A stretch of 64,000 nt of DNA, from positions 1,289,714,792-1,289,778,791 of the forward strand of contig OX336389.2 in the NCBI GenBank assembly GCA_946902985.2, read 5' to 3'. The position numbers and the translations under genes were made by a program. This DNA is from Meconema thalassinum (lineage: Eukaryota; Arthropoda; Insecta; Orthoptera; Tettigoniidae). Positions 63,112-64,000 of the stretch are shown one piece after another (the first letter of the stretch is position 1; every line of letters starts with the position of its first letter). The notes under the pieces are model-generated. The model saw only the letters and a program-made list of their open reading frames with translations, ran no database searches and was not told the DNA's origin.

Positions 63112-64000
63112 AGAGTTAAGTTTTGAATATCAAAATCCTCTGCATGCATCTAGCAAATACATAAAACAAAGCAATTAAAAAAAATTAAAACAATAGCACT
63201 ACAAAAATAGAAAAACTCAAAAAGAAAAATTATATTCATACTCAAAAATAAATAGAAATAGAAAACAAAATAAAAACAACTGTACAATTTATAACAAAAA
63301 AGAATATAAAAATGTGTTATGTGTAAATAGTGTACATGTATTTAAAATAAAAAATATTGTATGTACACTGCTTGTACATTTTTAATTACTACCCACTTCT
63401 CTCCACTCCTAATGCAGAACATGTAAAACACAAATTGTAAAATCCATGTTTCCATATTGACAAAATAGAAAAAACAATAAACAGAAATTTTAAAAACTGT
63501 AAATGGGAATTTGGTAAATTGACAAATGTGTAAACAACAAATTGGAAAATCCATGTTTCTATGACATGAAATAGGAGAACTTTAAACTGACATTTTAAAA
63601 ACTGTAAATGGGAAATTGTGAAATTGATAAATGTGTAAACAACAAAATGCAAAATCCATGTTTCCATATTATGAAATTGGAAAAACTTAAAACTGACATT
63701 TAAAAAAACAGAATGTGGGAAATTGGAAAATTGACAAATGTGTAAACAACAAAATGAAAAAAAAATACCCGGTTGGGTTAGTGATCATGTTGTACAGTAG
63801 CCTATAAGACTAGCATAAGGCTAGTTGCATGTGCTCTTATATACTTTGTGTATGTGCATTAGCCTTTGGATTAGCTTAAGTTAGGTTTGGTGAGGTTAGG
63901 TATGTGACCTTGTAGTTTACTCTTTTCGGAAAATCTAAAATCTGAAATCAAAAAATCTTAAATTTAAAATGTAAAATCTAAAAAAAAACTAAAATCTAAA
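62175..64000 (+). repeat. Element E2, right inverted arm (runs off the window)
   Basis: Starts inside the PolB gene at A-T-G of M-A-L-K-Q-A and continues through the PolB 3' end, downstream AT-rich DNA, the 116-bp tandem array and the TTAGG-like and AT-rich tract to the window edge. Inverse of 55815-57646. Confidence 0.93.
63420..63765. repeat. Tandem array, about 3 units of 116 bp (right arm)
   Basis: Inverse of the array at 56050-56410, with AATGTGTAAACAACAAAAT in each unit. Confidence 0.85.

Overview
This window is a transposable-element-dense stretch of an insect (or at least arthropod) nuclear genome. I find no host protein-coding gene that I can defend. The evidence for an insect is degenerate TTAGG/CCTAA telomere-type repeats (55.4-55.7 kb), several tRNA-derived SINE families with TTA/AAT tails of the kind seen in polyneopteran insects, hAT, mariner and Tc1 remnants, LINE 3' ends, and two Polinton/Maverick-related loci. 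The species cannot be fixed from the sequence.

Layout. 0-29 kb is a graveyard of DNA transposons and SINEs. Three hAT copies can be delimited exactly by terminal inverted repeats (TIRs) and 8-bp target-site duplications (TSDs): 3546-5717 (CGGBP1-like), 11765-13032, and 20283-22640 (GTF2IRD2/ZBED-like). One mariner-family element (16782-19339) with TA duplications carries a 1.2-kb nested insertion. A deleted sister copy (23348-24380) carries a separate 324-bp TA-flanked insertion. A second mariner family (about 14 kb), two Tc1 3' fragments (1 and 16.4 kb) and one LINE tail (9.2 kb) also occur. 29430-33408 is a nearly perfect 4-kb palindrome with a 12-bp spacer. 33.9-36.3 kb holds a SINE, a LINE tail and a short satellite in which most units carry TGACGTCA.

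36369-51760 is a 15.4-kb Polinton with about 1.6-kb TIRs and most of the expected gene set. On the minus strand are integrase with chromodomain, a PX-type protein, the FtsK/HerA-type packaging ATPase and protein-primed DNA polymerase B. On the plus strand are a fibre-like protein, an adenovirus pX-like basic protein, an adenain-like protease, a penton-like minor capsid protein, a major capsid protein and a BIR-domain (inhibitor-of-apoptosis-type) protein. Together these would supply DNA replication, integration, capsid assembly, genome packaging, maturation and possibly suppression of host cell death. Several genes are broken by nonsense codons, a frameshift, a catalytic substitution and a SINE insertion, so this copy is a fossil.

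51.8-55.2 kb holds nothing I recognise. 55.8-64 kb (running off the window) is a second, distinct unit. A long PolB gene with N-terminal zinc fingers (59479-63111) is preceded by arrays of direct repeats. Its 3' end plus downstream DNA is duplicated in inverted orientation at 55815-57646. No capsid, integrase or ATPase gene lies with it inside the window. Its repeat array is related to the TIR of the first Polinton although the two polymerases are distant. I consider this the most unusual structure here.
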